This document shows, piece after piece, positions 8,302-17,701 of a stretch of 46,626 nt of DNA. The number at the start of each line of letters is the position of its first letter. Position 1 is the first letter of the stretch. Source of the stretch: Candidatus Allofournierella merdipullorum (GTDB taxonomy: Bacteria > Bacillota > Clostridia > Oscillospirales > Ruminococcaceae); contig DXBV01000115.1 in assembly GCA_019116345.1 (NCBI GenBank), positions 1-46,626 of the forward strand, given 5' to 3'. The notes beneath the pieces were generated by a model, which saw nothing but the letters and a program-made list of their open reading frames with translations, was not told the DNA's origin and ran no database searches. The position numbers and the translations under genes are program-made.

Positions 8302-9543
8302 TTATTCTGCGGGTGCGGCGCTTTGGCCCGGTTCGGAAGCAGGTTCAGAAGTCGATGCGGAGGAACTCTGCGCCGGGTCGGAAGCCGGGGCGGAAGACGC
8401 CGGCTGCGAGCCGGAGGCGGCTTCGGAAGACGCTGCCGCACCGGAGGATGCGGCGCTCTCGTCCGGCGGCGGAGCTTCGCTCTCCTCCTGTTCAAAGCTG
8501 CCGGGGGCGAAGGTGAAGCGGTGGATGGAGTCGTCCAGCTGGCTGGAGACGTCCAGCGTGCCCCGGTCGGAGGCGTCCAGATATTCGCCGCTCTCGTTTT
8601 TCAGCAGCAGCGTCGCCACGCTCACCTTGTAATCCAGGTTGTTGAAGGTGCCCAGCAGCACCTTGACCCGCCCTTCGTAGACGAAATAGGCGTCGGTGCC
8701 CAGGCCCATGTCGATGCGGGTGCAGCTCTCGGCCAGGCCCGCGTTGTACAACTGATGCATCAGGTCGCTGATCTGCTCCGACTGTTCCTTGGTGGGCATG
8801 GAGAGATAGCGTCCCGGGGTGGGCGTGTTCACGCCCAGGCCGGTGATGACCGGCAGGTCGGCAGGCTGGTCGGTCTGAACCTTCAGCACCTTCAGTCCGT
8901 CGCTGAGGATGACCCAGCCGGCGCTTGTTTTGGCGCACCATGCCTCGGTGGCCGGCGCCACCTGTACCACCACCGTATCCGGCAGGCGGCGGCGCACCTT
9001 GATGACCTCAAGATAGGGCAGCTGCAGCTCCATCGCCGCCTGCTTTTCCCCCGCCGAAAAGCCGAAGAGGTTTTCCTCCATGGGCACGGCCAGGGCGCCG
9101 AGAATGGCGTCCTCGGTGTAAATGCCGGTGTTGGCGGGGGTGGTCTTGTCCAGATTTTCCACCACGATGTGCTTGACCTTGAACAGCACCGTCACCGACA
9201 GGATGAAGCCCACCGCCATCAGAAATACCACAAAGAAAAAGGCGAGCCAGCGGCGGCGGCGACGACGACGGCGCATTTCGCCCCGGGTCATCTGCCGGCG
9301 GCGGGCCGGCTCGTCCTTATGCTTTTTTGCGCCGCGGCGGGGCCGTTCCCGGCTCTCGGCGGGCGCGTCCAGAGGTTCCATGCCCACCGCCCCCAGCGGC
9401 AGCACCATCTGCTGCATCTCGCCGGCCTTGCGCCGGGGCTGCTTCGGGATGGGGGCGGTCTGTTGGTCAAAAAGCGGCGCCTGAGGCTCCGTTCTGCCGC
9501 CGGCGGGCGGGCGGCGCACCGCACGTTTCTTCTTTTCTCTCAC
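8302..9543 (-). CDS. ftsQ: cell-division protein FtsQ/DivIB
   Basis: Bitopic division protein that scaffolds FtsL/FtsB (DivIC) at the septum. 413 residues: a long charged cytoplasmic part with an eight-arginine run (91-98), one transmembrane helix (about 99-120), then a POTRA-type FtsQ domain (starting near FKVKHIVVEN, 121-130) and the FtsQ/DivIB beta domain to about residue 345. The last 65 or so residues are a Ser/Ala/Pro/Glu-rich tail with almost no hydrophobic residues, unusual for the family. The start is GTG 9541-9543, with AAGGAGG about 11 bases upstream. It is the last gene of the dcw operon, next to murG. The family assignment rests on topology, the POTRA start and context. Confidence 0.85.
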   Translation of the reverse strand: MREKKKRAVRRPPAGGRTEPQAPLFDQQTAPIPKQPRRKAGEMQQMVLPLGAVGMEPLDAPAESRERPRRGAKKHKDEPARRRQMTRGEMRRRRRRRRWLAFFFVVFLMAVGFILSVTVLFKVKHIVVENLDKTTPANTGIYTEDAILGALAVPMEENLFGFSAGEKQAAMELQLPYLEVIKVRRRLPDTVVVQVAPATEAWCAKTSAGWVILSDGLKVLKVQTDQPADLPVITGLGVNTPTPGRYLSMPTKEQSEQISDLMHQLYNAGLAESCTRIDMGLGTDAYFVYEGRVKVLLGTFNNLDYKVSVATLLLKNESGEYLDASDRGTLDVSSQLDDSIHRFTFAPGSFEQEESEAPPPDESAASSGAAASSEAASGSQPASSAPASDPAQSSSASTSEPASEPGQSAAPAE

Positions 9544-9577
9544 GGGCTGCGCCGCCTCCTTCCCTGCCGGGCAAAGC

Positions 9578-10696
9578 TCACTGCTCCATCAGTTCGGCCA
9601 GCTTCGCCCAGATTTTTTCAAGACTTTCCGGCTCGGCCAGCGCCCGGGCCATCTTGCCCATCACCGCCAGCTTGCCGTTCTCCTGCACCAGCTGCTGCAC
9701 CGTCTGCACCAGCACGGGGCCGGTGAGGTCTTTCTCCTCAATGACCACCGCCGCACCCGCTTTCTGCAGCTCCAGCGCGTTGTAATACTGGTGGTTCTCC
9801 GCCACGTTGGGGCTGGGGATGAGGATGGCCGCGCGGCCCACCGCTTCCAGCTCCGCCAGGGTCAGCGCGCCGGCGCGGCTGATGACCAGGTCCGCCGCCG
9901 CCAGCAGCTCGGGCATATTTTCAATGTATTCCTGCACCTGCAGGCGGCTGCCGGGCTGAACGCCCTTTTCCGCCATCAGCTTGCGGAACAGCTCCACGCC
10001 CCGGCTGCCGGTGGCATGGATGTGCAGGATGTTCCAGGGGCAGGATTTCTCCCACGCCACCAGTTCCGCCACCACTTCGTTGATGCGCCGCGCCCCCAGG
10101 CTGCCGCCGAAGCTGAGAATGACGGTGCGCTGGCCGGCGTCCAGTTTGCTGCGGGCCAGATCCCGGTTCTGCATGAAGATCTCCGGCCGCACAGGGTTGC
10201 CCACAACGCTGGTCTTTTCCGGCGCGCCCAGCTTCTCCACGGCGGCGGGCACCGCGGCAAAAATGACGTCCACGTCCTTGGCCAGCAGCTTGTTGGTCAC
10301 GCCGGGGAAGGCGTTCTGCTCGTGGATGGCGGTGCGGATGCCCATTTTCGCGGCACAGCGCACCACCGGCCCGCTGACATAGCCGCCGCAGCCGATGACC
10401 AGGTCGGGCTTGAGCTCCCGCAGCATCTTTTTCGCCCGGGGCCCCGCCAGCGCCAGATGATACACCGCCTGCACGTTGCGGGCGATGTTCTTGGGGGTGA
10501 GTTTTCGCTGGATGCCGTTGACCTCGATGTGGTGGAAGGGATAGCCCGCCTTGGTGACCAGGCGGTATTCCATGCCTTCCCTGCGGCCGGCAAAGTGGAT
10601 CTCGGCGTCCGGCCGGTGGGCCTTGATGGCTCCCGCGATGGCAAGCGCCGGGTTGATGTGGCCGGCGGTGCCGCCGGCGGCAATGAGCACGCGCAT
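9578..10696 (-). CDS. murG: MurG, lipid II-forming GlcNAc transferase
   Basis: Peripheral membrane glycosyltransferase that transfers GlcNAc from UDP-GlcNAc to lipid I, giving lipid II. 372 residues, normal for the family. The glycine-rich loop GGTAGHINPALAIAG lies right after the first strand (8-22). FGGSLGARRINE and SRAGALTLAELEA are the C-terminal UDP-GlcNAc-binding elements. The start is ATG 10696 with AAAGGAG upstream; the longer frame back to 10741 reads into the end of ftsW. It lies 19 bases after ftsW and 34 bases before ftsQ in the dcw operon. Confidence 0.96.
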   Translation of the reverse strand: MRVLIAAGGTAGHINPALAIAGAIKAHRPDAEIHFAGRREGMEYRLVTKAGYPFHHIEVNGIQRKLTPKNIARNVQAVYHLALAGPRAKKMLRELKPDLVIGCGGYVSGPVVRCAAKMGIRTAIHEQNAFPGVTNKLLAKDVDVIFAAVPAAVEKLGAPEKTSVVGNPVRPEIFMQNRDLARSKLDAGQRTVILSFGGSLGARRINEVVAELVAWEKSCPWNILHIHATGSRGVELFRKLMAEKGVQPGSRLQVQEYIENMPELLAAADLVISRAGALTLAELEAVGRAAILIPSPNVAENHQYYNALELQKAGAAVVIEEKDLTGPVLVQTVQQLVQENGKLAVMGKMARALAEPESLEKIWAKLAELMEQ

Positions 10697-10715
10697 GACT
10701 TTCTCTCCTTTGGGG

Positions 10716-12074
10716 TCAGGTTTTGTCCGCCCGGAACACATGGGCCTCCTGGCGGGCCTTCTCTTCGGCTTCGCGCGCCTTGCGCTCGGCCCTGGCCTGG
10801 TTTGCCGCCCGACTCACACTGAAGACCACGCCCATCTCGCCCAGCAGCAGCAAAAGGCTGGTGCCGCCGGAGGAGAAGAAGGGCAGGCTGATGCCGGTGT
10901 TTGGGATGGTGTTGGTGACCACCGCGATGTTGAAGAAGAACTGGAAGCCGATCTGGGCCATGATGCCCACCACCAGCAGGCTGCCCGCCCGGTCGGGAGC
11001 GTTCGCGGCCACATAGATGCCCTGGGCAACGAGCAGCGCGAAGAGGGCGATGCACAAAAGCGCGCCCACAAACCCCAGCTCCTCGCCCAGAATGGCGAAG
11101 ATAAAGTCGTTCTGCGCCTCCGAGAGCCACAGGTGCTTCTGGGTGGAGTTGCCCAGCCCAACGCCGAACCAGCCGCCGGAGCCGATGGTGTAAAGGCCCT
11201 GGGCGGTCTGCATGGTGGAGTCCAGCACGTCGGAGAAGGGGTCCAGCCAGCCGGAGAGGCGCTCCTGCACATAGCCCTTACTGGTGATGAGCAGCAGAGC
11301 GATACCGCCCGCCGCCGCGCCGCCGCCGATGGCGAACCACATGAGGTTCGCGCCGCCCACGAACATCAGCGTGGCCGTGATGCAGCACATCAGGATCATG
11401 GCGCTGTTGTGAGGCTCCAGGCGCAGAAGCACAATCATGGGCACCAGCAGCACGCCGGGCAGCAAAATGCCCTGGCGGAAATTGTGCATGCGGCTGCGGT
11501 TTTTCTCGAACAGCGTCGCCAGCAGCAGCACGATGGAAAACTTGGCGATCTCGCCCACCTGCACGGTGGGCAGGCCCTTGATGTTGATCCAGCGGTGCAC
11601 GTTGTTGATGGGCGGCATGAACAACACCGCCACCAGCAGGATGAGCGTTACCCAGTAGAGCGGCCAGGCAAAGCGCAGCAGCAGGCGGTAATCCACCCGG
11701 CTGATGACGAGCATCGCCGCAAAGCCCACCAGCGCGTAGAGGGCCTGGCTGCGGATGTAGTGATAGCTGTCGCCGAATTTGTAGTAGGCGATGGCATAGC
11801 TGGCGCTGAACAGCACGATCAGCCCGAAGGCCAGCAGCACCACCAGGTTCGCCAAAAGGCCCATGCTGATGGGGCCCTGGCGCTTGAACAGCGACTGGAT
11901 CAGCGCTTTGAGCAGCGGTTCCTTTTTGGCCTGGTTCGCTACAGGGCGCATACGGCCGCTGCGCGGCGCAGGCCGGGGCGCGGGCACAGGCTCAGGCCGC
12001 ACCGGCACGGAACGGGCCGTGCCGGAAACGGGCGGGCGGCGCAGCGGCCGTCCGGACATATCTCTTGTGGACAC
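10716..12074 (-). CDS. ftsW: FtsW-type SEDS peptidoglycan polymerase
   Basis: Multi-pass SEDS glycosyltransferase that polymerises lipid II at the division site with its partner class B PBP. 452 residues from the GTG at 12072-12074, chosen because GGGGGCGG then lies 7 bases upstream; a TTG at 12095 is too close to that site. A basic, proline-rich cytoplasmic segment of about 60 residues precedes roughly ten membrane helices. Signature stretches include RWINIKGLPTVQVGE, GLGNSTQKHLWLSEAQNDF, and the terminal GISLPFFSSGGTSLL. It sits between mraY and murG. The usual murD is missing from this position. SpoVE is a close relative, but dcw context favours FtsW. Confidence 0.95.
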   Translation of the reverse strand: MSTRDMSGRPLRRPPVSGTARSVPVRPEPVPAPRPAPRSGRMRPVANQAKKEPLLKALIQSLFKRQGPISMGLLANLVVLLAFGLIVLFSASYAIAYYKFGDSYHYIRSQALYALVGFAAMLVISRVDYRLLLRFAWPLYWVTLILLVAVLFMPPINNVHRWINIKGLPTVQVGEIAKFSIVLLLATLFEKNRSRMHNFRQGILLPGVLLVPMIVLLRLEPHNSAMILMCCITATLMFVGGANLMWFAIGGGAAAGGIALLLITSKGYVQERLSGWLDPFSDVLDSTMQTAQGLYTIGSGGWFGVGLGNSTQKHLWLSEAQNDFIFAILGEELGFVGALLCIALFALLVAQGIYVAANAPDRAGSLLVVGIMAQIGFQFFFNIAVVTNTIPNTGISLPFFSSGGTSLLLLLGEMGVVFSVSRAANQARAERKAREAEEKARQEAHVFRADKT

Positions 12075-12105
12075 GGCGGCACCGCCCCCTTTCAAAAGTT
12101 ATCTC

Positions 12106-13116
12106 TCACAGGTAATAAACGTAGGCAAACAGAACGCCCAGCGCGGCAACGGAAAAAGCGATGAAGCTGAAGACGCAGTCGATCTTCACTTCGCTCCAGC
12201 CGCGCATCTCAAAAGAGTGATGGATGGGAGTCATCTTGAACAGGCGCTTGCCGTGGGTCAGCTTGAAGTAGGTGACCTGAATGACCACCGTGGTGGCCTC
12301 CCAGATGTACACCGCGCCGAAGAAGAAAATCAGTTCCGGCCGGCCCATGGCGTAGGCGATGCCCGCCACCGCGCCGCCCAGGAACATGCTGCCGGTGTCG
12401 CCCATGAAGGTCTTGGCCGGGTAGAAGTTCCAAAACAGGAAACCGGTGAGCGCGCCCGCCATGGCGGCGGCAAAGATGCTGAGGTTGAACTCGCCCAACA
12501 GGCTGGTGAGGGTCAGAAAGCCCAGCATGGCCACAAAGGTGACGCAGCTGCACAGGCCGTCGATGCCGTCGGTGAGGTTCACCGCGTTGACGATGCCGAT
12601 GATGAGGCCGTAGGACAGCGGGTAGTACAAAAGCCCCAGATCCACATAGCCCACCATGGGCAGCGTGACCCAGGTGGTGAGGGTGCCGTTCATGTGCAGC
12701 GCGAAGAGCAGCGCGGTGGTGATGAGCAGCTGCGCCACGATCTTCTGCATGGCGCGCAGGCCCAGATTGCGCTTTTTGACCACCTTGATGAAGTCATCCA
12801 GAAAGCCCACCATGCCAAAGGCGAAAGCCGAGAACATGGCAATGTACAGGCTGCGGGCGGTGGGGCCGCCCAGCATGTCCGGCGCGCCGTTCAGCAGGCT
12901 CAGCGTGGCCAGAGCCACCGCCACCGTGCCCGCGAAGATGAAGCACAGGCCGCCCATGGTGGGCGTGCCCTGTTTTTTGTTGTGCCAGGTGGGGCCGATC
13001 TCCTTGATGGTCTGCCCGAAGTGCAGCTTGTGCAAAAAGGGTACGATCACAAAGCCGGAAACCGCCGACAGGACGAATCCGGCAAAAGCCGCAAGGATCA
13101 GCGCGTAGCGTGCCAT
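12106..13116 (-). CDS. mraY: MraY, phospho-MurNAc-pentapeptide translocase
   Basis: Integral membrane enzyme that transfers phospho-MurNAc-pentapeptide from UDP to undecaprenyl phosphate, forming lipid I. 336 residues with about ten membrane helices. Family motifs seen: PTMGGLCF near the first cytoplasmic loop, GFLDDFIKV, NAVNLTDGIDGL, and FMGDTGSMFLGG. The start is ATG 13116, MARYALIL, with GAGAGGGAG upstream. It is separated from murF by 137 bases that contain no gene and only a short GC-rich inverted repeat. It is followed after 31 bases by ftsW instead of murD. Confidence 0.96.
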   Translation of the reverse strand: MARYALILAAFAGFVLSAVSGFVIVPFLHKLHFGQTIKEIGPTWHNKKQGTPTMGGLCFIFAGTVAVALATLSLLNGAPDMLGGPTARSLYIAMFSAFAFGMVGFLDDFIKVVKKRNLGLRAMQKIVAQLLITTALLFALHMNGTLTTWVTLPMVGYVDLGLLYYPLSYGLIIGIVNAVNLTDGIDGLCSCVTFVAMLGFLTLTSLLGEFNLSIFAAAMAGALTGFLFWNFYPAKTFMGDTGSMFLGGAVAGIAYAMGRPELIFFFGAVYIWEATTVVIQVTYFKLTHGKRLFKMTPIHHSFEMRGWSEVKIDCVFSFIAFSVAALGVLFAYVYYL

Positions 13117-13253
13117 AGTTTGAAAACTCCCTCTCACTCTGGCCGGCTCCCGGCCGGCGTGATGACGCTCCGCAAAGAGCGCCGCAAAAGATCCGCTTTG
13201 ACGCAGCGCCGCCCGGGCCGTAAACCCAGGCTGCGCGCCGCCGCCCCCTTATT

Positions 13254-14642
13254 TTATTGCAAAGTTTCCTCGCCGTAAAGAGCTTTCAGGATATTTTCCA
13301 GCTTCATGCCCCGGCTGGCCTTGGCCAAAAGCGCGTCTCCGGGCTTCAAGAGGCCTTTCAGAGCCTCCAGCGCGGCGGCGGGGGTGTCGCAGTGCACCGC
13401 CGCAAGGCCCGCCTTTTCCGCTTCCTCGGCCATCACTTTGCTCTCGGCGCCGAGGGCCACCAGACCCGCAAGGTGCGCTTCGGCGGCCCAGCGGCCCACC
13501 TGGCGGTGGGCTTCTTCGGAAATGGCGCCGAGCTCCAGCATATCTCCCAGCAGGGCGTATTTTTTGCCGGAACCTGCGTCGAAGGCGCTGAACATGGACA
13601 GGCTGGCCTTCATGCTGTCCGGGCTGGCGTTGTAGCAGTCCTCCACCACGGTGAGGCCCGCTTTCTTCACCACATGCTGGCGCATGCCGGTGGCCTCGTA
13701 GTTCGCCAGGGCCGCGGCGCATTTCGCCTTGTCCAGGCCCAGCCGGCTGGCGGCGGCGTAGGCCGCCAGGGCGTTGTAGACGTTGTGCCGGCCCATGGCG
13801 GGGATGCGGACTTCAAAGCGCTCATCGCCGTCCGCCAGCGTGAACCGCTCGCCCTCGGGGCTGCTCTCGATGGCCTCGGCCCGCACGTCGGCCCAGGGAG
13901 CCTCGACGCCGTACCACACCGGGCGCAGGCGGGCGGGGATGAGGCCCTGCTCCTTCGCTTTGCACAGGTACTCGTCGTCGGCGTTCAGCGCCAGCGGCGC
14001 GCCGTCCGGCAGGCCGGCGCAAATTTCCAGTTTCGCTTTGAGGATGTTTTCCCGGCTGCCCAGGCTCTCCATGTGGGACACGCCGATGCAGGTGATGAGG
14101 CCCGCCGACGGCCGTGCAGCCCGGCTGAGCCGCTCGATCTCGCCCAAGGCGCTCATGCCCATCTCCACCACGGCGTACTGGGTGGTGGGCGCAAGGCGGA
14201 AGAGGGTGTTGGGCATGCCGATCTCGTTGTTCTGGTTGCCTTCGGTCTTGATGGTCTCGCCAAAGGCGGAAAGGACGGCATAGCAGAACTCCTTGGTGGT
14301 GGTCTTGCCCACGCTGCCGGTGACGCCGATCATTTTGGGCGCAAAGAGCATGCGGTAGTTTGCCCCCATGCGCACCATGGCCTTGTGGCTGCTGGGCGTC
14401 AGCACCAGTTTTTCCGCCGGAACGCCCTCCACCGGATGCTCCGCCACCACGCAGAGCGCACCGCCCTCGATGGCGGCGGCAGCGTAGTCATGGCCGTCCA
14501 CCCGCTGGCCGGGAAAGCAAACGAACACGCAGCCCGGCTGTACCTTGCGGCTGTCGGTGACGACGGCGGTGACCGCTTCGCCGCCCAGACTGCCCGCCTG
14601 AGCAAGGCCCGCAAGAAGCTGGTTCAGTGGGATGGGATACAT
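13254..14642 (-). CDS. murF: MurF, UDP-MurNAc-pentapeptide synthetase
   Basis: Cytoplasmic Mur ligase that adds D-Ala-D-Ala to the UDP-MurNAc-tripeptide. 462 residues, normal length. N-terminal DSRKVQPG is at 30-37 and the P-loop GVTGSVGKTTTKEF at 106-119. NQNNEIGMPNTLF is typical of MurF rather than MurE. The C-terminal domain contains EDCYNASPDSMKASL. The start is ATG 14642 with GGGAGG upstream. It lies between the PBP gene and mraY. Confidence 0.95.
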   Translation of the reverse strand: MYPIPLNQLLAGLAQAGSLGGEAVTAVVTDSRKVQPGCVFVCFPGQRVDGHDYAAAAIEGGALCVVAEHPVEGVPAEKLVLTPSSHKAMVRMGANYRMLFAPKMIGVTGSVGKTTTKEFCYAVLSAFGETIKTEGNQNNEIGMPNTLFRLAPTTQYAVVEMGMSALGEIERLSRAARPSAGLITCIGVSHMESLGSRENILKAKLEICAGLPDGAPLALNADDEYLCKAKEQGLIPARLRPVWYGVEAPWADVRAEAIESSPEGERFTLADGDERFEVRIPAMGRHNVYNALAAYAAASRLGLDKAKCAAALANYEATGMRQHVVKKAGLTVVEDCYNASPDSMKASLSMFSAFDAGSGKKYALLGDMLELGAISEEAHRQVGRWAAEAHLAGLVALGAESKVMAEEAEKAGLAAVHCDTPAAALEALKGLLKPGDALLAKASRGMKLENILKALYGEETLQ

Positions 14643-14734
14643 GGCAAAAACCTCCCTCACAGGGCGCCGCAGCGCCCTTCTTGTCCTTTTTTACTACTGT
14701 ATGCGGCCGTCGGCCGGAGAATGTGTACAGGCCT

Positions 14735-17083
14735 TTACCCTTCCGCGCCGGTGACGGTGAGGGTAATGACCGAGCCCATCTTGACCTCGGTGTTCTCCGC
14801 CGCGCTCTGGGCAGTCACGGTGCCCTCCTCTGCCGACAGCGAAGCGTTCAGCCCCGCCGCGGTGAGGATCTGTTTTGCCAGCGCAGCGCTCTTGCCCACC
14901 ACGTTGGGCACAGGCACGTTGGGAATGTCGGCGCTGTCGGTGAACAGGTAGACGGTGGAGCCGGCCGGCACCTTTTCGCCCGCCGCGGGGCTCTGGGCCA
15001 GCACCAGATCACCGGTGCCCACTCTGCGGTGGGCAAAGCCCTTCTTGTTCAGTTCCACCTGGGCCATATCCCACTGCTGGTAGCTGGGGTTCGCCGGGCT
15101 GACCAGATTGGGAACGGTCACGTTGCCGGTGGGCAGCAGGGCGGGGTCGGTCTCGATGCCCAGATAGGGGGCCACTTCGCTGATGATGTTGCCCACCAGG
15201 GGAGCGCTCAGCATGGAGCCGAACTCCGTCTCGGCGTGAGGCTCGTCCACGAACGCCAGCACCAGGATCTCCGGGTCGTCGATGGGAACCACGCCCACGA
15301 AGCTGGAGACCTTCTCATAGCTGGTGGGGTCGTCGGCCTTGGGGCGGTCCAGCTTTTCACTGGTGCCGGACTTGCCGCCGATGTGATAGCCCGCCACATA
15401 GGCGTTGCGGCCGGCAGCGCCGTCGGCGCCGTTGTCCACCACGCCCTCCATCATCACCCGCAAAGCGGCGCTGGTCTCCTCGCTGATGACCTGGCGCTTG
15501 GCGGAGGGCTCAAACTCCTCCACCACGTTGCCGTCGTTGTCCACGATCTTGCTCACGATGTGGGGCTGCACAAGGTAGCCGCCGTTCACCACCGCGCAGA
15601 CGGCGGTGGCCATCTGGATGGGGGTGACCTTCTGGGCCTGGCCGAAGCTGGTGGAGGCCAGGTCGATGAGAGACATATCCTCCTCGGGATAGTAGGAAAT
15701 GCCCTCATAGGGATACTGCTCCGCCGGCAGGTCGATGCCTGTGGTCTCGGTGAAGCCGAAGGCGGTGTAGTAGTCGGAAAAGACCTCTTTGCCCATGAGC
15801 AGGGCTTCCTGGATGGTAGCCTGGTTGCAGCTGTTGGCCAGAACGTCGGCGGGGGTCTGCCAGCCATGGACGCCGAGGACGCCGTAGCCGTTGTCAGCGC
15901 ACTGATAAGGCTTTGTGCCGGGCAGCACAGTGTAGCCGCCGGCGACGCAGTTGAAGCTGGAATTCACGGTGCCCGCGCCGGAGTCCAGCAGGGCGCTGGT
16001 GGTGACGAGCTTGAACACCGAGCCGGGGGTGTACAGGTCGGTGATGGTCTTGTTCTTCCACTGGCGCTGGCGTTCCTCGCCCTGCACCCGGGTGTATTCC
16101 TCCCCTTCCAGGCCTTCCAGCAGGGCGGCCCGTTCGGGGTCGTAGATGGTCATGGGGTCGTTGGGGTCGAAGTCCGGCTTGGTGGCCATGGCCAGAATGG
16201 CGCCGGTATTCACGTCCATCACGATCACCACGCCCCGCTCGGTCACGTTGTTCACCTTGACCGAGTTCTCCAGGTATTTTTCCGCGATGGCCTGGATCTC
16301 CGCGTCCAGCGTAAGGACGAGATTGTCGCCGTCCTTGGCCTCATAGAGCACGCGGTCGTCGTTGGCCACCTCGCCGCCGGTGGGAGTGCGCTGGCTCACC
16401 AGACGGCCCGGCGTGCCGGCCAGCACATCCTCATAGTATTGTTCCAGGCCGTAGAAGCCGTATCCGTCGGCGTGCATGAAGCCCAGCACGCTGGCCGCAA
16501 AGGCGCCGAAGGGGTATTCCCGCTTGGTGTCCTGGGAAACGATGATGGCGAGTTTGTTCTCCGAGGCGTACTGGGAGATCTGGTCCGCCACAGGCTTGTC
16601 TACCTGTTTTGCCAGCAGAACGTACTGCTTGGAGTCGTCAATGAGCTTGTCGTAGATCTCCTGGGCGTCCATGCTCAGAATCGACGCCAGGTCCTGGCTG
16701 ATGGTCTGCACCCGGGCAGCCCGGCGCTGGGCCTTGGATTCATCGCTCTCCGTGCCGCCCATGGCCTCCAGCTCCGCCTTGGTGAGGCTGGGCGCCTTGA
16801 TCTGGCTGGGGTCGGCGGTGATGGTCCACACGATGCTGCTCTTCGCCAGCACCTTGCCGGTGGCGTCGTAGATCTGGCCGCGCTGGGGGGTGATGGTCAT
16901 GTCTTTCATCTGCTGGCTGGCGGCGGCGTTCAGCATCTCGTCGTGGCGGACGATCTGCCAGGTGTACAGCCGCCAGACGAGCAGCCCGCACCCCAGGACC
17001 AAAAACAGCCCCAGCAGCACGAAGCTGCGGATCTTCAGCGAGCGGTTCCCCCCGCTCTGCGGCTCATTTGTCTGTTTGTTCAT
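14735..17083 (-). CDS. ftsI: division class B penicillin-binding protein with PASTA domains (FtsI/PBP2B/SpoVD type)
   Basis: Septal transpeptidase, partner of FtsW. 782 residues: short cytoplasmic tail, signal-anchor helix (about 18-38), PBP dimer domain, then a transpeptidase domain with SVFK (nucleophile Ser355), SCN (418-420) and KSGT (571-574). Two C-terminal PASTA units follow (about 655-718 and 719-782), each starting near a VPN motif. The two-PASTA layout is shared by B. subtilis PBP2B and SpoVD. The position between ftsL and murF and the single copy argue for the vegetative enzyme, but a SpoVD role cannot be excluded. The start is ATG 17083 with GAGGGAA upstream. Confidence 0.93.
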   Translation of the reverse strand: MNKQTNEPQSGGNRSLKIRSFVLLGLFLVLGCGLLVWRLYTWQIVRHDEMLNAAASQQMKDMTITPQRGQIYDATGKVLAKSSIVWTITADPSQIKAPSLTKAELEAMGGTESDESKAQRRAARVQTISQDLASILSMDAQEIYDKLIDDSKQYVLLAKQVDKPVADQISQYASENKLAIIVSQDTKREYPFGAFAASVLGFMHADGYGFYGLEQYYEDVLAGTPGRLVSQRTPTGGEVANDDRVLYEAKDGDNLVLTLDAEIQAIAEKYLENSVKVNNVTERGVVIVMDVNTGAILAMATKPDFDPNDPMTIYDPERAALLEGLEGEEYTRVQGEERQRQWKNKTITDLYTPGSVFKLVTTSALLDSGAGTVNSSFNCVAGGYTVLPGTKPYQCADNGYGVLGVHGWQTPADVLANSCNQATIQEALLMGKEVFSDYYTAFGFTETTGIDLPAEQYPYEGISYYPEEDMSLIDLASTSFGQAQKVTPIQMATAVCAVVNGGYLVQPHIVSKIVDNDGNVVEEFEPSAKRQVISEETSAALRVMMEGVVDNGADGAAGRNAYVAGYHIGGKSGTSEKLDRPKADDPTSYEKVSSFVGVVPIDDPEILVLAFVDEPHAETEFGSMLSAPLVGNIISEVAPYLGIETDPALLPTGNVTVPNLVSPANPSYQQWDMAQVELNKKGFAHRRVGTGDLVLAQSPAAGEKVPAGSTVYLFTDSADIPNVPVPNVVGKSAALAKQILTAAGLNASLSAEEGTVTAQSAAENTEVKMGSVITLTVTGAEG

Positions 17084-17182
17084 GCTTTATGTTCCCTCTT
17101 GCGGAGCCCGCGGCCCCGGGTAAAATGCAAACTCGTGAGCCCTCCCCCGCCGCCCGCTGAGGGGCAACGCGCAGGGGCTGGC

Positions 17183-17650
17183 TCACGGGTTCAGATACTC
17201 CATCAGGCTGAGCAGGCTGGTGCTCAGAAATTCGGTCAGTTTTTGGGCGGTGGTTTCCGGCCGGTTGATGACGCTTTCGCTTTCCAGCGAGAAGTAGGTC
17301 ACCTGGCTGCGGTCCACCTTGACCAGGCCCAGCTCTCCGGCGGCGACCTGCTCCACATTCCGCAGGCTGGTCTTGGAGTCCAGCACGCCGGACAGGTAGT
17401 TGTAGGTGCTCTGTTCGCTCACCAGATCGCTCTGGACGTTCTGAATGTCCACCGTGAGCTCGGTGATGGTGGCCTGGCTGTAGAGGAAGCCCACCACCAG
17501 GGCGGTCATCACCACCGTGAGCGCTACCGTTTTCACGGTTTGCAGGTTCAGGCGGGAGGCCTTCTTTTTGCCCTTGACGGCCCGGACTTTCGGGCGGGGC
17601 CGCTGGGCGCGGTTTTCAAACAGTTCAAGATCGTATGCGGGCTGGGCCAC
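17183..17650 (-). CDS. ftsL: FtsL-like septal coiled-coil protein
   Basis: Small bitopic protein, 155 residues. A basic cytoplasmic segment (KVRAVKGKKK) is followed by one membrane helix (about 44-60) and a coiled coil with a leucine/valine heptad pattern, then a short extracellular tail. In the division complex FtsL pairs with DivIC/FtsB and FtsQ. The start is the GTG at 17648-17650, giving an 8-base gap to AAAGGAGG; the GTG at 17659 overlaps that site. Sequence similarity in this family is weak; the assignment rests on topology and on the position between rsmH and the PBP. Confidence 0.8.
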   Translation of the reverse strand: MAQPAYDLELFENRAQRPRPKVRAVKGKKKASRLNLQTVKTVALTVVMTALVVGFLYSQATITELTVDIQNVQSDLVSEQSTYNYLSGVLDSKTSLRNVEQVAAGELGLVKVDRSQVTYFSLESESVINRPETTAQKLTEFLSTSLLSLMEYLNP

Positions 17651-17701
17651 GGCGGCCACCTCCTTTCCGGGCAGGAAGGGCGGCGGCCCTGCCTGCGTTG
17701 T

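Noticed and set aside
9246..9276. Simple triplet repeat (cgg/cga)
   Set aside because: It encodes the arginine tract before the FtsQ membrane helix and is not a separate repeat element.
13117..13253. Possible small gene or remnant of a Mur ligase between murF and mraY
   Set aside because: No open frame with a ribosome binding site and no Mur-ligase motif; only a 6-bp GC inverted repeat.
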